From: Actinomycetota bacterium
Lineage (GTDB): Bacteria > Actinomycetota > Actinomycetes > Propionibacteriales > Propionibacteriaceae
NCBI GenBank assembly: GCA_020161755.1
Contig: JAIUOS010000028.1
Span: 1-51,288 of the forward strand
Direction of reading: 5' to 3'
Length of the DNA: 51,288 bases
The notes under the pieces are model-generated. The model saw only the letters and a list, made by a program, of their open reading frames with translations. It searched no databases and was not told where the DNA came from. This document shows positions 26,084 to 37,482 of this stretch, piece by piece (within the stretch, counting starts at the first letter, position 1; every line of letters starts with the position of its first letter). The translations under genes were made by a program, and so were the position numbers.

Positions 26084-26326
26084 TCAGCTGTGCGCCTCGA
26101 TGTAGGCGACGGCGTCGCCGACGGTCTTGAGGTTCTTCGACTCCTCGTCGGGGATGGTGACGCCGAACTTCTCCTCGCAACCGACGAGGATCTCGACCAT
26201 CGCGAGGCTGTCCACGTCGAGGTCGTCGACGAAGGACTTGTCGAGCTGGACGTCCTCGACCGGCACACCGGCGACGTCGTTGACGAGCTCGGCGAGCTGT
26301 GCCCGGATCTCTTCGGTAGTGGCCAT
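26084..26326 (-). CDS. acpP: Acyl carrier protein
   Basis: An 80-aa ACP carrying fatty-acyl chains on 4'-phosphopantetheine. The attachment Ser is in DLDVDSLAMVEI; the four-helix pattern and acidic helix II are typical. ATG 26326 has AAGGAG with an ideal spacer; an upstream start at 26341 is unsupported. It sits between fabH and fabF. The length and lack of a C-terminal extension are like Streptomyces ACP rather than mycobacterial AcpM. Confidence 0.97.
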   Translation of the reverse strand: MATTEEIRAQLAELVNDVAGVPVEDVQLDKSFVDDLDVDSLAMVEILVGCEEKFGVTIPDEESKNLKTVGDAVAYIEAHS

Positions 26327-26381
26327 GTTGTTCTCCTTCAACTATGCGGTGGGCTTGCTTTCCCGGACGGGTCCGGGCGAC

Positions 26382-27377
26382 TCAGGGGAGGGTGATGACC
26401 TGCCCGGCGTACACCAGGCCGGCGCCGAACCCGATCACCAGCGCGGTCTGGCCGCTCTTGGCCTCGCCGCTGGACAGCAGCGCGTCCATGGCCATCGGGA
26501 TGGTCGCGGCCGAGTTGTTGCCGTACTGGCGGATCGTGCGGGCGACCACGACGTTCTCGGGCAGCTTCAGGTAGCGCAGCAGGGTGTCGGTGATGCGGTC
26601 GTTCGCCTGGTGCGGGATGAACACGTCCAGCTGCTCGGGGGTGAGGCCCGCGCCGTCCAGGCAGTTCTTGGTGGCCTGCGCGATGAAGCTGGTGGCCCAC
26701 TTGAACACCGCGCGCCCGTCCATGCCGAGCTTGGGCCAGGTGCCGTTCTCGACGGCCGAGTGCCAGTCCGCGGTCTGCCAGATCGCGCCGGCCTGGCCGC
26801 CGTCCGACCCCCACACGACCGGGCCGATGCCGTTGGTCTCGCTCGGCCCGACGATGACCGCGCCGGCCCCGTCACCGAACAGGAAGGCGGTGCCGCGGTC
26901 GTTGAGGTCGGTCATCTCGCTGATCGTCTCGCCGGCGATCAGCAGGACGTAGGTCGCCTGGCCGGAGCGGACGATCGACTCGGCCTGCGCGAGCCCGTAG
27001 CAGAACCCCGCGCACGCGGCCGAGATGTCGTAGGCGGCGGCGTCCGGGATGCCGAGCCGGGTCGCCAGCTGCGGCGCCAGCGCCGGGGTCTGGTGGTAGT
27101 GGGAGATCGTGGAGAGGATCACTGCGCCGATCTGCGTCCGGTCGATGCCGGCCCGCTCGATGGCCTGCTCGGACGCGGCCAGCGACAGCGTCTCGATGTT
27201 CTCGCCCTCACCGATCCAGCGGCGCTCCTTGATGCCGGTGCGCTGGGTGATCCACTCGTCGGAGGAGTCGATGAACTGCAGCAGGTACTCGTTCGGGACC
27301 ACCCGGGACGGGGCGGCGGAGCCGACGCTGAGGATCCGCGCGAAGGGCGCGCCGGTACTGGCCTTGATCTCGGTCAT
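26382..27377 (-). CDS. fabH: Beta-ketoacyl-ACP synthase III
   Basis: A 331-aa initiating condensing enzyme that joins acyl-CoA to malonyl-ACP. The catalytic Cys is in SAACAGFCYGLAQAE, His in FIPHQANDRI and Asn in YGNNSAATIP. ATG 27377 has AAAGGG upstream. It starts 8 bp after the fabD stop. Primer choice (acetyl, or branched as in many actinobacteria) is unknown. Presence of fabH in the cluster is the Streptomyces-like arrangement; the mycobacterial cluster lacks it. Confidence 0.96.
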   Translation of the reverse strand: MTEIKASTGAPFARILSVGSAAPSRVVPNEYLLQFIDSSDEWITQRTGIKERRWIGEGENIETLSLAASEQAIERAGIDRTQIGAVILSTISHYHQTPALAPQLATRLGIPDAAAYDISAACAGFCYGLAQAESIVRSGQATYVLLIAGETISEMTDLNDRGTAFLFGDGAGAVIVGPSETNGIGPVVWGSDGGQAGAIWQTADWHSAVENGTWPKLGMDGRAVFKWATSFIAQATKNCLDGAGLTPEQLDVFIPHQANDRITDTLLRYLKLPENVVVARTIRQYGNNSAATIPMAMDALLSSGEAKSGQTALVIGFGAGLVYAGQVITLP

Positions 27378-27385
27378 GTTCCCTT

Positions 27386-28576
27386 TCAGTCCTGGGCCGG
27401 GTAGAGGCGGAGCAGCGGCTGCCCGGGGGAGACCGGGTCTCCGTCCTCGACGAGCCACTCCGTCACGGTGCCCGCATGGGTGCTGGTGACCTGGATGGTG
27501 TCACGGATGTTGGCCACGGTGCCGATCACCGCGCCGCCGGTCACCGCGGAATCCGCGTCCACGCCGCTGGCGCGGGTGAACTCACCCTTGCCGGGGGAGA
27601 CCACGAGCATCCAGGACGGGGTGGTCGCCATCGGCGACTCGAAGCCGGTGTCGCCGTGCTTCTCGACGAACTCGCGGGCGGCGGGCAGCTGGTCGGGCGT
27701 GTTCAGGCTGAACAGCTCCACGCCCTTGAGGTTGCGCTTGGCGATGCCGGTGAGGGTGCCGGCCGGCGGCAGCTCGAGCAGGCCGGTGATGCCGAGGTCG
27801 GCCATCGCCTGGAGGCACAGGTCCCAGCGCACCGGGTTCGCGACCTGCCGCACGAGCCGGGCCAGGTACTCCCGGCCGGACTGCACGACCTGGCCGTCGG
27901 CGTTGGACAGCAGCCGGGTGCGCGGGTCGTGGGTGGAGATCGCCCGGGCGAGGCGCTCGAGGTGCGCGACGGCCGGCTCCATGTGGACGGTGTGGAAGGC
28001 GCCGGCCACGCTCAGCTGGATCAGCCGCGCCTTGGCCGGCGGGTTGGCCTGGAGGTCGGCGAGCTGCTCGACGGTGCCGGCGGCCACGATCTGGCCGGAG
28101 CCGTTGTTGTTGGCCGGCGTGAGCCCGGCGGCCTCGATCGCGGCGAGCACCTCGGCCTGGTCGCCGCCGACGACGGCCATCATCGAGGTCGGACGCGCGG
28201 CGCTGGCGAGCGCCATCTGCTGGCCGCGCTCACGCACGAACACCATCGCCTGCTCGGCCGACAGGACGCCGGTCGCGGCGGCGGCGGTGATCTCGCCCAC
28301 GCTGTGGCCGGCGGCGACCGCGGTGCGGCGGAAGCCGTCCGCCGGGCTGGGGAACAGCTGGAGCGCGGTGACCAGGCCGGCGGCGACCAGCAGCGGCTGC
28401 GCGATCGCGGTGTCACGGATGGTCTCGGCGTCGGCGTTCGTGCCGTAGTGGGCGAGGTCGATGCCGGCGACCGTGCCCAGCCAGTTCAGCCGGTCGGCGA
28501 ACGCGGGCTCAGCCAGCCAGGGGGTGAGGAAGCCGGGGGTCTGGGCGCCCTGTCCGGGCGCGACGATTGCGAGCAC
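27386..28576 (-). CDS. fabD: Malonyl-CoA:ACP transacylase with C-terminal biotinyl/lipoyl-like domain
   Basis: A 396-aa protein, about 90 residues longer than ordinary FabD. The first 300 residues are a standard malonyltransferase: APGQGAQTPGF, active Ser in GHSVGEITA, Arg in ERGQQMA, and His in GAFHTVHMEP. After about residue 320 a separate domain begins (VIGTVANIRDTIQVTSTHAG, TVTEWLVEDGDPVSPGQPLL) that has the spacing and Gly/Pro pattern of a biotin/lipoyl attachment fold. The usual Met-Lys-Met hairpin is replaced, so no attachment lysine is evident. GTG start at 28576. First gene of the fab operon, 160 bp after the regulator, with a palindrome in the gap. Confidence 0.93.
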   Translation of the reverse strand: MLAIVAPGQGAQTPGFLTPWLAEPAFADRLNWLGTVAGIDLAHYGTNADAETIRDTAIAQPLLVAAGLVTALQLFPSPADGFRRTAVAAGHSVGEITAAAATGVLSAEQAMVFVRERGQQMALASAARPTSMMAVVGGDQAEVLAAIEAAGLTPANNNGSGQIVAAGTVEQLADLQANPPAKARLIQLSVAGAFHTVHMEPAVAHLERLARAISTHDPRTRLLSNADGQVVQSGREYLARLVRQVANPVRWDLCLQAMADLGITGLLELPPAGTLTGIAKRNLKGVELFSLNTPDQLPAAREFVEKHGDTGFESPMATTPSWMLVVSPGKGEFTRASGVDADSAVTGGAVIGTVANIRDTIQVTSTHAGTVTEWLVEDGDPVSPGQPLLRLYPAQD

Positions 28577-28605
28577 GTCTCTACTCTGTCGAACCTCGTG
28601 CGCGG

Positions 28606-28665
28606 AGCCGGAGCGCTCCGCAACGAATTTATAACGGCCGACTTTGTAGGATTCCTACAAGATTG
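28606..28665 (-). promoter_or_regulatory. fabD promoter region with perfect 17-bp palindrome
   Basis: At 28644-28660 lies TTGTAGGATTCCTACAA, a perfect palindrome with one central base. On the minus strand it is followed about 10 bp later by TTATAAATT, a good -10 candidate, then about 50 bp of leader to the fabD GTG. The AT-rich island stands out. Position directly before the operon and downstream of the PucR-type regulator makes it a candidate FasR operator. Confidence 0.6.
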
Positions 28666-28736
28666 ACCTGTGCTGCCCGCGTGGTAGGTGGGGTTGCGGT
28701 TGTGGGATCCGTCTCCGGACGCCTCAAGCGCCGGTG

Positions 28737-29918
28737 TCAGTCGAGCAGCCGGCCCAGGGTGAGGGCGAGGTGCAGGGCGTAGCCGCCGCGCGGGTCGAGC
28801 GGAGAGAAGCCGGTGAGTTCGTGGACGCGGCGCAGGCGGTAGCGGACGGTGTTGGGGTGCACGTACTGGGCCCTGGCGGTGGCCTCGATCGAGCCGCCGG
28901 TGTCGAAGAAGGCGGCCAGGGTGTCGGCGAGGTCGCGTCCGGCCTCGACCACGGGCCGGTACAGCTCGTTGGCCAGGGTGCGGCGCGCGTGGCCGTCGCC
29001 GGCGAGGGCGCGTTCGGGCAGCAGGTCCTCGGCGGCCACCGGACGCGGCGCCTCCGGCCACGCCCGGGCGGCACGCATCCCCGACAGGGCCGCCCGCGCG
29101 CTGCGGGCCGCCTCGACCAGGTCGGCGACGATCGGGCCGACCACCACCTGCCCGGCGCCGAAGTGGCCGACGAAGTCGCCGACCTGGCGGACGAGTTCGG
29201 CGCTGGTCCCCAGCTCGCCGCCGATCACCAGCACCAACCGGTCGCCCTGCGGCGCGGCCAGCAGGTCGAGGGAGTGCCGGGCGGCGACCTGGCGGATGGC
29301 CTCCACCGCGCGTCCCGGGTCGGACGGCGCCGCCCCGATCACCACCGCGATCGCCGGCGGGGACGCCCAGCCGAGCGTGGAGGCCCGGGACACCACCGAC
29401 TCGTCGGCCTCGCCGCGGACGACCGCGTCCACCACCAGGGCCTCGAGGCGGGCGTCCCAGGCGCCGCGCACCTCGGCGGCACGGGCGTAGACCTGGGCGG
29501 CGGCGAACGCGATCTCGCGGGAGTACCGCAAGATGCCGATGCGCAGCGGCGCCTGCTCGTCCTCCGGCAGGCTGGCGATGCGGTCCTCGACGGTGTCGAT
29601 CGTGGTGCGCACCAGGTCGACGGTCTGGTTGAGCGTGATCCGGCGGGCCAGCGCCCGCGGGGCGGCGTCGAACACCGAGCCCGGCGCCTGGTCGCGTCCG
29701 CCGGCGGCGAACCACTCCAGGAAGCCGTCGATGCCCGACCGGGCCACCACCGTGATCCACGAGCGGTGCTCGGCGTCCAGCTCGCCGAACCAGCGGTGCT
29801 CCTCGGCGATCCGGGCCAGCGCCGCGGTGGTCATCTCGGCGGCGGACGCCCCCAGGCGCCGCGCGATGGCCAGCCGTGCCTTCGGCGGGGGCCAGCCGGC
29901 CTCGGTGGCCGTGGTCAC
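28737..29918 (-). CDS. fasR: PucR/CdaR-family regulator, FasR-like activator of fatty-acid synthesis genes
   Basis: A 393-aa regulator. The C-terminal 50 residues are the PucR-type helix-turn-helix (YVHPNTVRYRLRRVHELTG, then DPRGGYALHLALTLGRLL). A GGDEF-like/central region (LVLVIGGELGTSAELV) and an N-terminal helical domain precede it. In Streptomyces a protein of this type (FasR) is encoded next to fabD and activates the fab operon; Rv2242 has the same place in mycobacteria. The gene is read in the same direction as fabD, 160 bp away. Its GTG start overlaps the stop of the DUF1801 gene by four bases. Ligand unknown. Confidence 0.88.
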   Translation of the reverse strand: MTTATEAGWPPPKARLAIARRLGASAAEMTTAALARIAEEHRWFGELDAEHRSWITVVARSGIDGFLEWFAAGGRDQAPGSVFDAAPRALARRITLNQTVDLVRTTIDTVEDRIASLPEDEQAPLRIGILRYSREIAFAAAQVYARAAEVRGAWDARLEALVVDAVVRGEADESVVSRASTLGWASPPAIAVVIGAAPSDPGRAVEAIRQVAARHSLDLLAAPQGDRLVLVIGGELGTSAELVRQVGDFVGHFGAGQVVVGPIVADLVEAARSARAALSGMRAARAWPEAPRPVAAEDLLPERALAGDGHARRTLANELYRPVVEAGRDLADTLAAFFDTGGSIEATARAQYVHPNTVRYRLRRVHELTGFSPLDPRGGYALHLALTLGRLLD

Positions 29919-30265
29919 CCGGCGCGCTCGATCTCGGCCAGGCGCAGGGCGACAATGCGGGCCAGGGTGGCCTCCGGGATCGGCTGCCCGGCACTGAACC
30001 GGATCGTGCCCTTCGACAGCGAGAAGCCGGTCAGTTCGGGCGCCACCTCCGCGACCACCGTCGAGCTGTACGGGAACAGCGACAGGCCGGCGGCCCTCAC
30101 CTGCACCCCGACCAGCGGGCGTCCGCGGTACTTCAGCGCCGGGACCCCGTAGCTGAGGTCCTCGACCGCGTCCGGTGCGGCGGCGAGCGCCCGGTCCCGG
30201 ATCTGGAGCAGGGCCTCGCGGGTCGCGCCGTCGGTGCTGTCGATGAGGTCGGTGAACACACCCAT
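29915..30265 (-). CDS. DUF1801 domain protein (YdhG-like)
   Basis: A 116-aa single-domain DUF1801 protein. EDLSYGVPALKYRGRPLVGV and FSLSKGTIRFSAGQPIPEATLARIVALRLAE are typical. The family includes a Bacillus frataxin-like iron chaperone, but most members have no proven role. ATG 30265. The stop overlaps the fasR start by four bases, so the two are probably translated together. It is divergent from the PHP gene. Confidence 0.88.
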   Translation of the reverse strand: MGVFTDLIDSTDGATREALLQIRDRALAAAPDAVEDLSYGVPALKYRGRPLVGVQVRAAGLSLFPYSSTVVAEVAPELTGFSLSKGTIRFSAGQPIPEATLARIVALRLAEIERAG

Positions 30266-30337
30266 GACCGAATCCTAGGCACTCACCGGCGTTCCCGGGT
30301 GCTGCCCGCGGGACGGCGCCGCGCCTAGTCTGGTGCG

Positions 30338-31366
30338 GTGACGACCCCGCCCGACCCGGTCCGTGCGCTGCGCGAGATCGCGTACCTGATGGAGCGCGTG
30401 CTCGCCGAGCCGTACAAGGTGCGCGCGTTCCGCGGAGCGGCGGACGTGGTGGCCGCCCTCAGCCCTGAGGAGTTCGCACAGCACGCGGCCGCCGGAAGCT
30501 GGCGGAAACTGCCGGGGCTGGGGGAGTCGACCGCGACCGTGGTCGCCCAGGCGCTCGCCGGACGCGTCCCCGACCGCCTCGCGAAACTGCGTGCCGAGGC
30601 CGGCCCGTTGGCCACCGGGGGCGAGGGGTTGCTGGCCCTGCTGCGGGGCGACCTGCACAGCCACACCGAGGCCTCGGACGGCAGCGCCTCGCTGGAGGTC
30701 GTCCGCGAGACGGCGACGCTGCTCGGCCGGGAGTACCTCGCGATCACCGACCACTCGCCGCGGCTCACCGTGGCCAACGGACTCAGCGTCGAGCGGCTGC
30801 GGGCCCAGATCGACGACCTGGCCCGGGTGAACGAGCAGGGTGAGGGCTGCCGACTGCTGCCCGGCATCGAGGTGGACATCCTCACCGACGGCGCGCTCGA
30901 CCAGACCCCGGCGATGCTCGCCGAACTGGAGGTGGTGGTGGCCAGCGTCCACTCCGAGCTGCGGATGGACTCCGAGGCGATGACCCGGCGGATGGTCGCC
31001 GCGATCTCCAACCGGTTCACGAACGTGCTCGGTCACTGCACCGGACGGATGATCGCGGGCGGCCGCGGCACCCGTCCGCAGAGCACCTTCGACGCCGAGG
31101 TCGTGTTCGAGGCGTGCCGCGCCTTCGACGTGGCCGTCGAGATCAACTCCCGCCCCGAACGGACCGACCCGCCCGACGACCTGATCGCGCTAGCGAGCGA
31201 GACCGGGTGCCTGTTCTCGATCGACTCCGACGCCCACGCCCCGGGCCAGTTGGAGTTCCCGGCCTACGGGGCGGCCCGGGCGGCAGCGCTCGGCATCCCG
31301 GCCGAACGGATCGTGAACACCTGGCCGTTGCCCGACCTGCTGGCCTGGACCCACGCCGGACGCTGA
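30338..31366 (+). CDS. PHP-domain phosphoesterase with N-terminal helix-hairpin-helix (PolX-like, no polymerase domain)
   Basis: A 342-aa protein. The first 90 residues resemble the HhH start of family X DNA polymerases ([33 protein letters not shown]). The rest is a PHP domain with its metal motifs: [46 protein letters not shown] and [10 protein letters not shown]. The nucleotidyltransferase core of PolX between the two is missing. Actinobacteria often encode this short form; a nuclease or phosphatase role in DNA repair is inferred. The GTG start lies 6 nt after a TAGTCT -10-like hexamer, suggesting a leaderless transcript. Confidence 0.88.
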   Translation: MTTPPDPVRALREIAYLMERVLAEPYKVRAFRGAADVVAALSPEEFAQHAAAGSWRKLPGLGESTATVVAQALAGRVPDRLAKLRAEAGPLATGGEGLLALLRGDLHSHTEASDGSASLEVVRETATLLGREYLAITDHSPRLTVANGLSVERLRAQIDDLARVNEQGEGCRLLPGIEVDILTDGALDQTPAMLAELEVVVASVHSELRMDSEAMTRRMVAAISNRFTNVLGHCTGRMIAGGRGTRPQSTFDAEVVFEACRAFDVAVEINSRPERTDPPDDLIALASETGCLFSIDSDAHAPGQLEFPAYGAARAAALGIPAERIVNTWPLPDLLAWTHAGR

Positions 31367-31460
31367 TTGTGGGCACCGGCTGGCGCTGCCTCCCACCGCG
31401 CCGGGTAAGGTCAGGTTGCGCAACGATCTTGTGCTCGAAATCCCTCTGAAAGGCTCCGCT

Positions 31461-34223
<2,763 letters not shown>

Positions 34224-34307
34224 CCCGTTGCCTTTCAGCGCGGTAGCCTTTCTGGCAGGCTGATTGCCTGACGTTGGAGCATCTGCGAGAGAGAGGGTGA
34301 GGAGCGC

Positions 34308-34733
34308 GTGACTACCGCGCCCAGGTCGACGGCGGAATCGTCGATCGCGACCGCGCTGGGGATCACCCCCGGCCTGGCGGTCCAGGAACTCGGTTGGGAC
34401 ACCGATGTCGATGAGGGCGTGCGGACCGCGGTCCTCGACGTGCTCGGCGACGACTTCGTGTACGAGGCCCTCGAGGCCGTCGACGTCGTGCTGCTGTGGT
34501 GGCGTGAGGAGGACGGTGATCTCGGCGACGGTCTCGTCGACGCGCTCACCGACCTGACCGGACGCGGGCACATCTGGCTGTTCACGCCGCGGATCGGGCG
34601 CGACGGACACGTCGACCCGGCCGACCTGGCCGAGGCCGCACTGACCGCCGGGCTCGCGCTGGCCAACACCGCGTCCGTCTCGAAGGCCTGGGAGGCGCAC
34701 AAGCTGGTGCGTCCCAAGGGCGGCCGCCGTTAA
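34308..34733 (+). CDS. DUF3052 family protein
   Basis: A 141-aa acidic protein of the actinobacterial DUF3052 family. ALGITPGLAVQELGWDTDVDE, VDVVLLWWREEDGDL and a C-terminal ALANTASVSKAWEAHKLVRPKG are typical. Homologues commonly neighbour aceE (Rv2239c in M. tuberculosis). Function unknown. The GTG at 34308 has GAGGAG upstream. The end runs directly into the lipoprotein coding frame. Confidence 0.9.
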   Translation: MTTAPRSTAESSIATALGITPGLAVQELGWDTDVDEGVRTAVLDVLGDDFVYEALEAVDVVLLWWREEDGDLGDGLVDALTDLTGRGHIWLFTPRIGRDGHVDPADLAEAALTAGLALANTASVSKAWEAHKLVRPKGGRR

Positions 34734-34788
34734 CCGGCCCCCGGCGCGCACCGCCTCCGGGCTTCTTGCCACGCTCGTTGCGGGGGCC

Positions 34789-35664
34789 GTGCTCGGCGGT
34801 TGCACGCCGCAACCGTTCCCGTCCGCCCCGGTGACGGTGGGCGCCACGGCGACGGCCGTGCCGTCCAGCCCGACGCCCAGCCCGTCCGGCAGCACCGCGA
34901 CGGCCACGCCGACCGCGGCCCCGCTGGAACTCTCCTCGGTGGTCAACTTCCGCGACGTGGCCGGTGAGGGCGTGAGCCTGGCCGGCGGCGGCCGGGCCGC
35001 GACCGGGGTGGTGTACCGCTCGGCGAAGCTGTCCACCGCGTCCGCGGCCGACGTGGCCCGACTCCGGCGCGCGGGCGTGAGCCTGGTGATCGACCTGCGC
35101 ACCGCGAAGGTCGTCCGTTCCCAGCCCGACCCCACGATCAAGGGCGCGCACCAGGTGCACGTCGACCTGTTCGGGCCGGACGGCGGACGCTCCGGTGACA
35201 ACGCCACCGTGGCCCGGGCCCGGGCGGCGATGCGCCAGATGAACGTCGAGTTCGTGTCCAGCGCGTACGAGCGGGCACGGACCGCCGACGTCCTCGACCT
35301 CGTCGCCGCAGCGGAGGGGCCGGTGGTGGTGCACTGCCAGGCCGGCAAGGACCGCACCGGCTGGATCTCGGCGGTCCTGCTGCTGGTCGCCGGCGCCGAC
35401 CGTGACATCGTGATCACCGAGTACCTGAAGTCGAACACCTACCGGGCGGCGGCGATCGTCGCGTCCTATCGCCGGACACTGAAGGCGGAGGGACTGACCG
35501 CCGCTCGCATCGACCGTGCCTACGAGCGGGTCGAGGCGAGCTACCTCACCGCGGGCCTGGACGAACTGGACCAGAGGTACGGAAGCGTCGAGGGCTACCT
35601 GCGGGACGGGCTGGGCCTGTCGGACGCCACGGTCGCCGCGCTGCGGGATCGACTCACCGCCTGA
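34789..35664 (+). CDS. Tyrosine-phosphatase-like lipoprotein (start codon unresolved)
   Basis: A 291-aa reading from the first canonical start. The catalytic loop VVVHCQAGKDRTGW is the CX5R signature of the bacterial Tyr/Ser phosphatase family (PF13350-like), with VNFRDVAGEGVSL and GVVYRSAKLS before it. The first residues LGGC form a lipobox followed by a Ser/Thr/Pro linker, so it should be a membrane-anchored exported protein. The signal helix (ASGLLATLVAGAVLGGC) is encoded upstream of the GTG at 34789 (from about 34744), yet no ATG, GTG, TTG or CTG precedes it in frame back to the TGA at 34642. The true start must be unusual or the sequence altered. It follows DUF3052 immediately. Confidence 0.8.
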   Translation: MLGGCTPQPFPSAPVTVGATATAVPSSPTPSPSGSTATATPTAAPLELSSVVNFRDVAGEGVSLAGGGRAATGVVYRSAKLSTASAADVARLRRAGVSLVIDLRTAKVVRSQPDPTIKGAHQVHVDLFGPDGGRSGDNATVARARAAMRQMNVEFVSSAYERARTADVLDLVAAAEGPVVVHCQAGKDRTGWISAVLLLVAGADRDIVITEYLKSNTYRAAAIVASYRRTLKAEGLTAARIDRAYERVEASYLTAGLDELDQRYGSVEGYLRDGLGLSDATVAALRDRLTA

Positions 35665-35667
35665 GCC

Positions 35668-37254
35668 TCACTCGAGCCGACCGACCTGGACGTCGGCGCC
35701 CGTGGGGTGCCCGCTGATCTGGGCCAGTGCCCGCAGTTCGACCTGGGTGAAGAGCGCGTCCCGCCGGGCGATCGTGGGCGACTCCACCGAGAAGCTGAAG
35801 TGGGCGTCCAGCCAGAACCCGGACAGGGAGTAGACCCCCCGCACCTTCTTGTCGAGGGTGTAGATGACGCCGACGTCGGTGCCGTCGAGGATCATCCGGG
35901 TGACCTTCGCCTTGGCGTAGCGGGCCAGGTAGTGCGCGGTGGCCGCGTCCGAGTCGTCCCAGTAGCGGTAGCGGATCAGGCCGAGCTTCTCGTCCACGCA
36001 CTCGTAGGTCTCGGTGCCGGCGCGGGCGGCGTCGTTGTACGCGCAGTCGTCCCACTTCGCGTCGAGCGAGGGGTACAGGTAGCGCAGGGCCTCGCGCCCG
36101 GCCGGGGCCGTGCAGTCCGCGAGCGCCGGCACCTCGTCGCCGTTCCAGCACTGGTACGTCAGTGCCGTGGCGGTCGGGGTGCCCGGAGTGGTGGGCACGG
36201 GGCTCGGGACCGCGCCCGGACGGGGGAGCGCGCCGGACAGGTTCAGCGCAGTGACGGTGACCGCCACCGCCACGACCAGGGCGGCCCCGGCGAGGATCCA
36301 GCGGGTGGACCGGCGTCCCCGGGTCGGAGTGGGTACGACGGGGCCGACCGGGGCGGTCGGGATGCTCGCCCGCCGGAAGATCCCGGAGTCGGGCTTGGAG
36401 ACCGACAGCGGCGAGACGCCCTCGGCCGGCGCGAGGGCGCCGCGGGTGAGCGCGAGCACCTCGGCGGCGGTGTCGGGACGGTCGTCCGGGTCCTTGGCGA
36501 GGCAGGCCCACAGGAGGCGGTTGAGGGCGACGATGAGCGGGTCGGAACCGGGCAACTGCGGCACCGGTGACTGGACGTGCGCCATCGCCACCTGGACGTC
36601 GGTGCCGCTGTAGGGGTTGCGTCCGGTGAGCATCGCCCAGAGCACGCACGCGGCCGAGTAGAGGTCGCTGCGCGGGGTCGCGGGTGAGCCGGTGTGGGTC
36701 TCGGGGCTCATGAACGCCCAGGTGCCGGCCACGGTGCCCGTCCGGGTCAGGCCACTCTCCTCGGTGCGGGCGATGCCGAAGTCGCACAGGTACGCGAACG
36801 GCTCGGACGCGTCCGCGCGCAGCAGGACGTTGCTGGGTTTCACGTCGCGGTGCACGATGCCGTGCGTGTGGGCGTCGCCCAGGGCCTCGACGACCTGGGT
36901 GAAGATCTGCAGCGCGGCCAGCGGCGGCAGCGGCCCGTCCTGCTCGATCAGCCGGCTGAGGTCGCCGCCGCCGACGTACTGCATGGCGAGGTACAGGCGT
37001 CCGTCCGCCTCGCCGTGGTCATGGATCTGCACGATGTGCGGGGAGTCGAGCCCGGCCAGGATGGACGCCTCGCGCGTGAACCGGGCGACGAAGCTCGGAT
37101 CGGCCGACAGCAGGGGATCGAGGATCTTCAGTGCGACCGGCCGGTCGAGCGCCAACTGGGTGGCGCGGTAGACGATGCCCATGCCGCCCCGACCGATCTC
37201 GGCGTCGACGCGGTACGCGCCGATCCGATCTCCGATCGCCGGGAAGCCAACCAT
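35668..37254 (-). CDS. Receptor-type Ser/Thr protein kinase (PknB-like)
   Basis: A 528-aa eukaryotic-like kinase. Gly loop IGRGGMGIVY, Lys43 in VALKIL, catalytic loop HGIVHRDVKPSNVL, DFG in YLCDFGIAR and activation-loop end FMSPETHTG are intact, so it should be active. A juxtamembrane linker leads to one transmembrane helix (WILAGAALVVAVAVTVTAL, about 320-338). A roughly 170-residue extracellular domain follows with four cysteines (CWNG, DCTAP, DDCAY, ECVDE) and no PASTA repeats. The ligand is unknown. It converges on the phosphatase-like lipoprotein with only 3 bp between; the lipoprotein would act outside the cell, so antagonism is not implied. Confidence 0.94.
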   Translation of the reverse strand: MVGFPAIGDRIGAYRVDAEIGRGGMGIVYRATQLALDRPVALKILDPLLSADPSFVARFTREASILAGLDSPHIVQIHDHGEADGRLYLAMQYVGGGDLSRLIEQDGPLPPLAALQIFTQVVEALGDAHTHGIVHRDVKPSNVLLRADASEPFAYLCDFGIARTEESGLTRTGTVAGTWAFMSPETHTGSPATPRSDLYSAACVLWAMLTGRNPYSGTDVQVAMAHVQSPVPQLPGSDPLIVALNRLLWACLAKDPDDRPDTAAEVLALTRGALAPAEGVSPLSVSKPDSGIFRRASIPTAPVGPVVPTPTRGRRSTRWILAGAALVVAVAVTVTALNLSGALPRPGAVPSPVPTTPGTPTATALTYQCWNGDEVPALADCTAPAGREALRYLYPSLDAKWDDCAYNDAARAGTETYECVDEKLGLIRYRYWDDSDAATAHYLARYAKAKVTRMILDGTDVGVIYTLDKKVRGVYSLSGFWLDAHFSFSVESPTIARRDALFTQVELRALAQISGHPTGADVQVGRLE

Positions 37255-37388
37255 TCTCTCTCCATCGCCTGGGGTGCTTTCAGACTAGGGGACGGACGTC
37301 GGCCCAAGCGTATCGCCGGGGCGCCGGGTGTCGCTCCGGACGTCCCGCGGCGGCGCGGGCGCGCAGGCACCCTAAGATGTGCCACTGC

Positions 37389-37462
37389 GGGCGCATAGCT
37401 CAGTTGGTTAGAGCACCTCCCTTACAAGGAGGGGGTCGGGGGTTCGAGTCCCTCTGCGCCCA
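37389..37462 (+). tRNA. tRNA-Val (TAC)
   Basis: A 74-nt cloverleaf: acceptor GGGCGCA / TGCGCCC, anticodon loop CTTACAA giving TAC, T loop TTCGAGT and discriminator A. Only CC of the CCA end is encoded. A 56-bp palindrome lies 28 bp downstream. Confidence 0.95.
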
Positions 37463-37482
37463 CCGCGTTCGCCCTTCAGATC

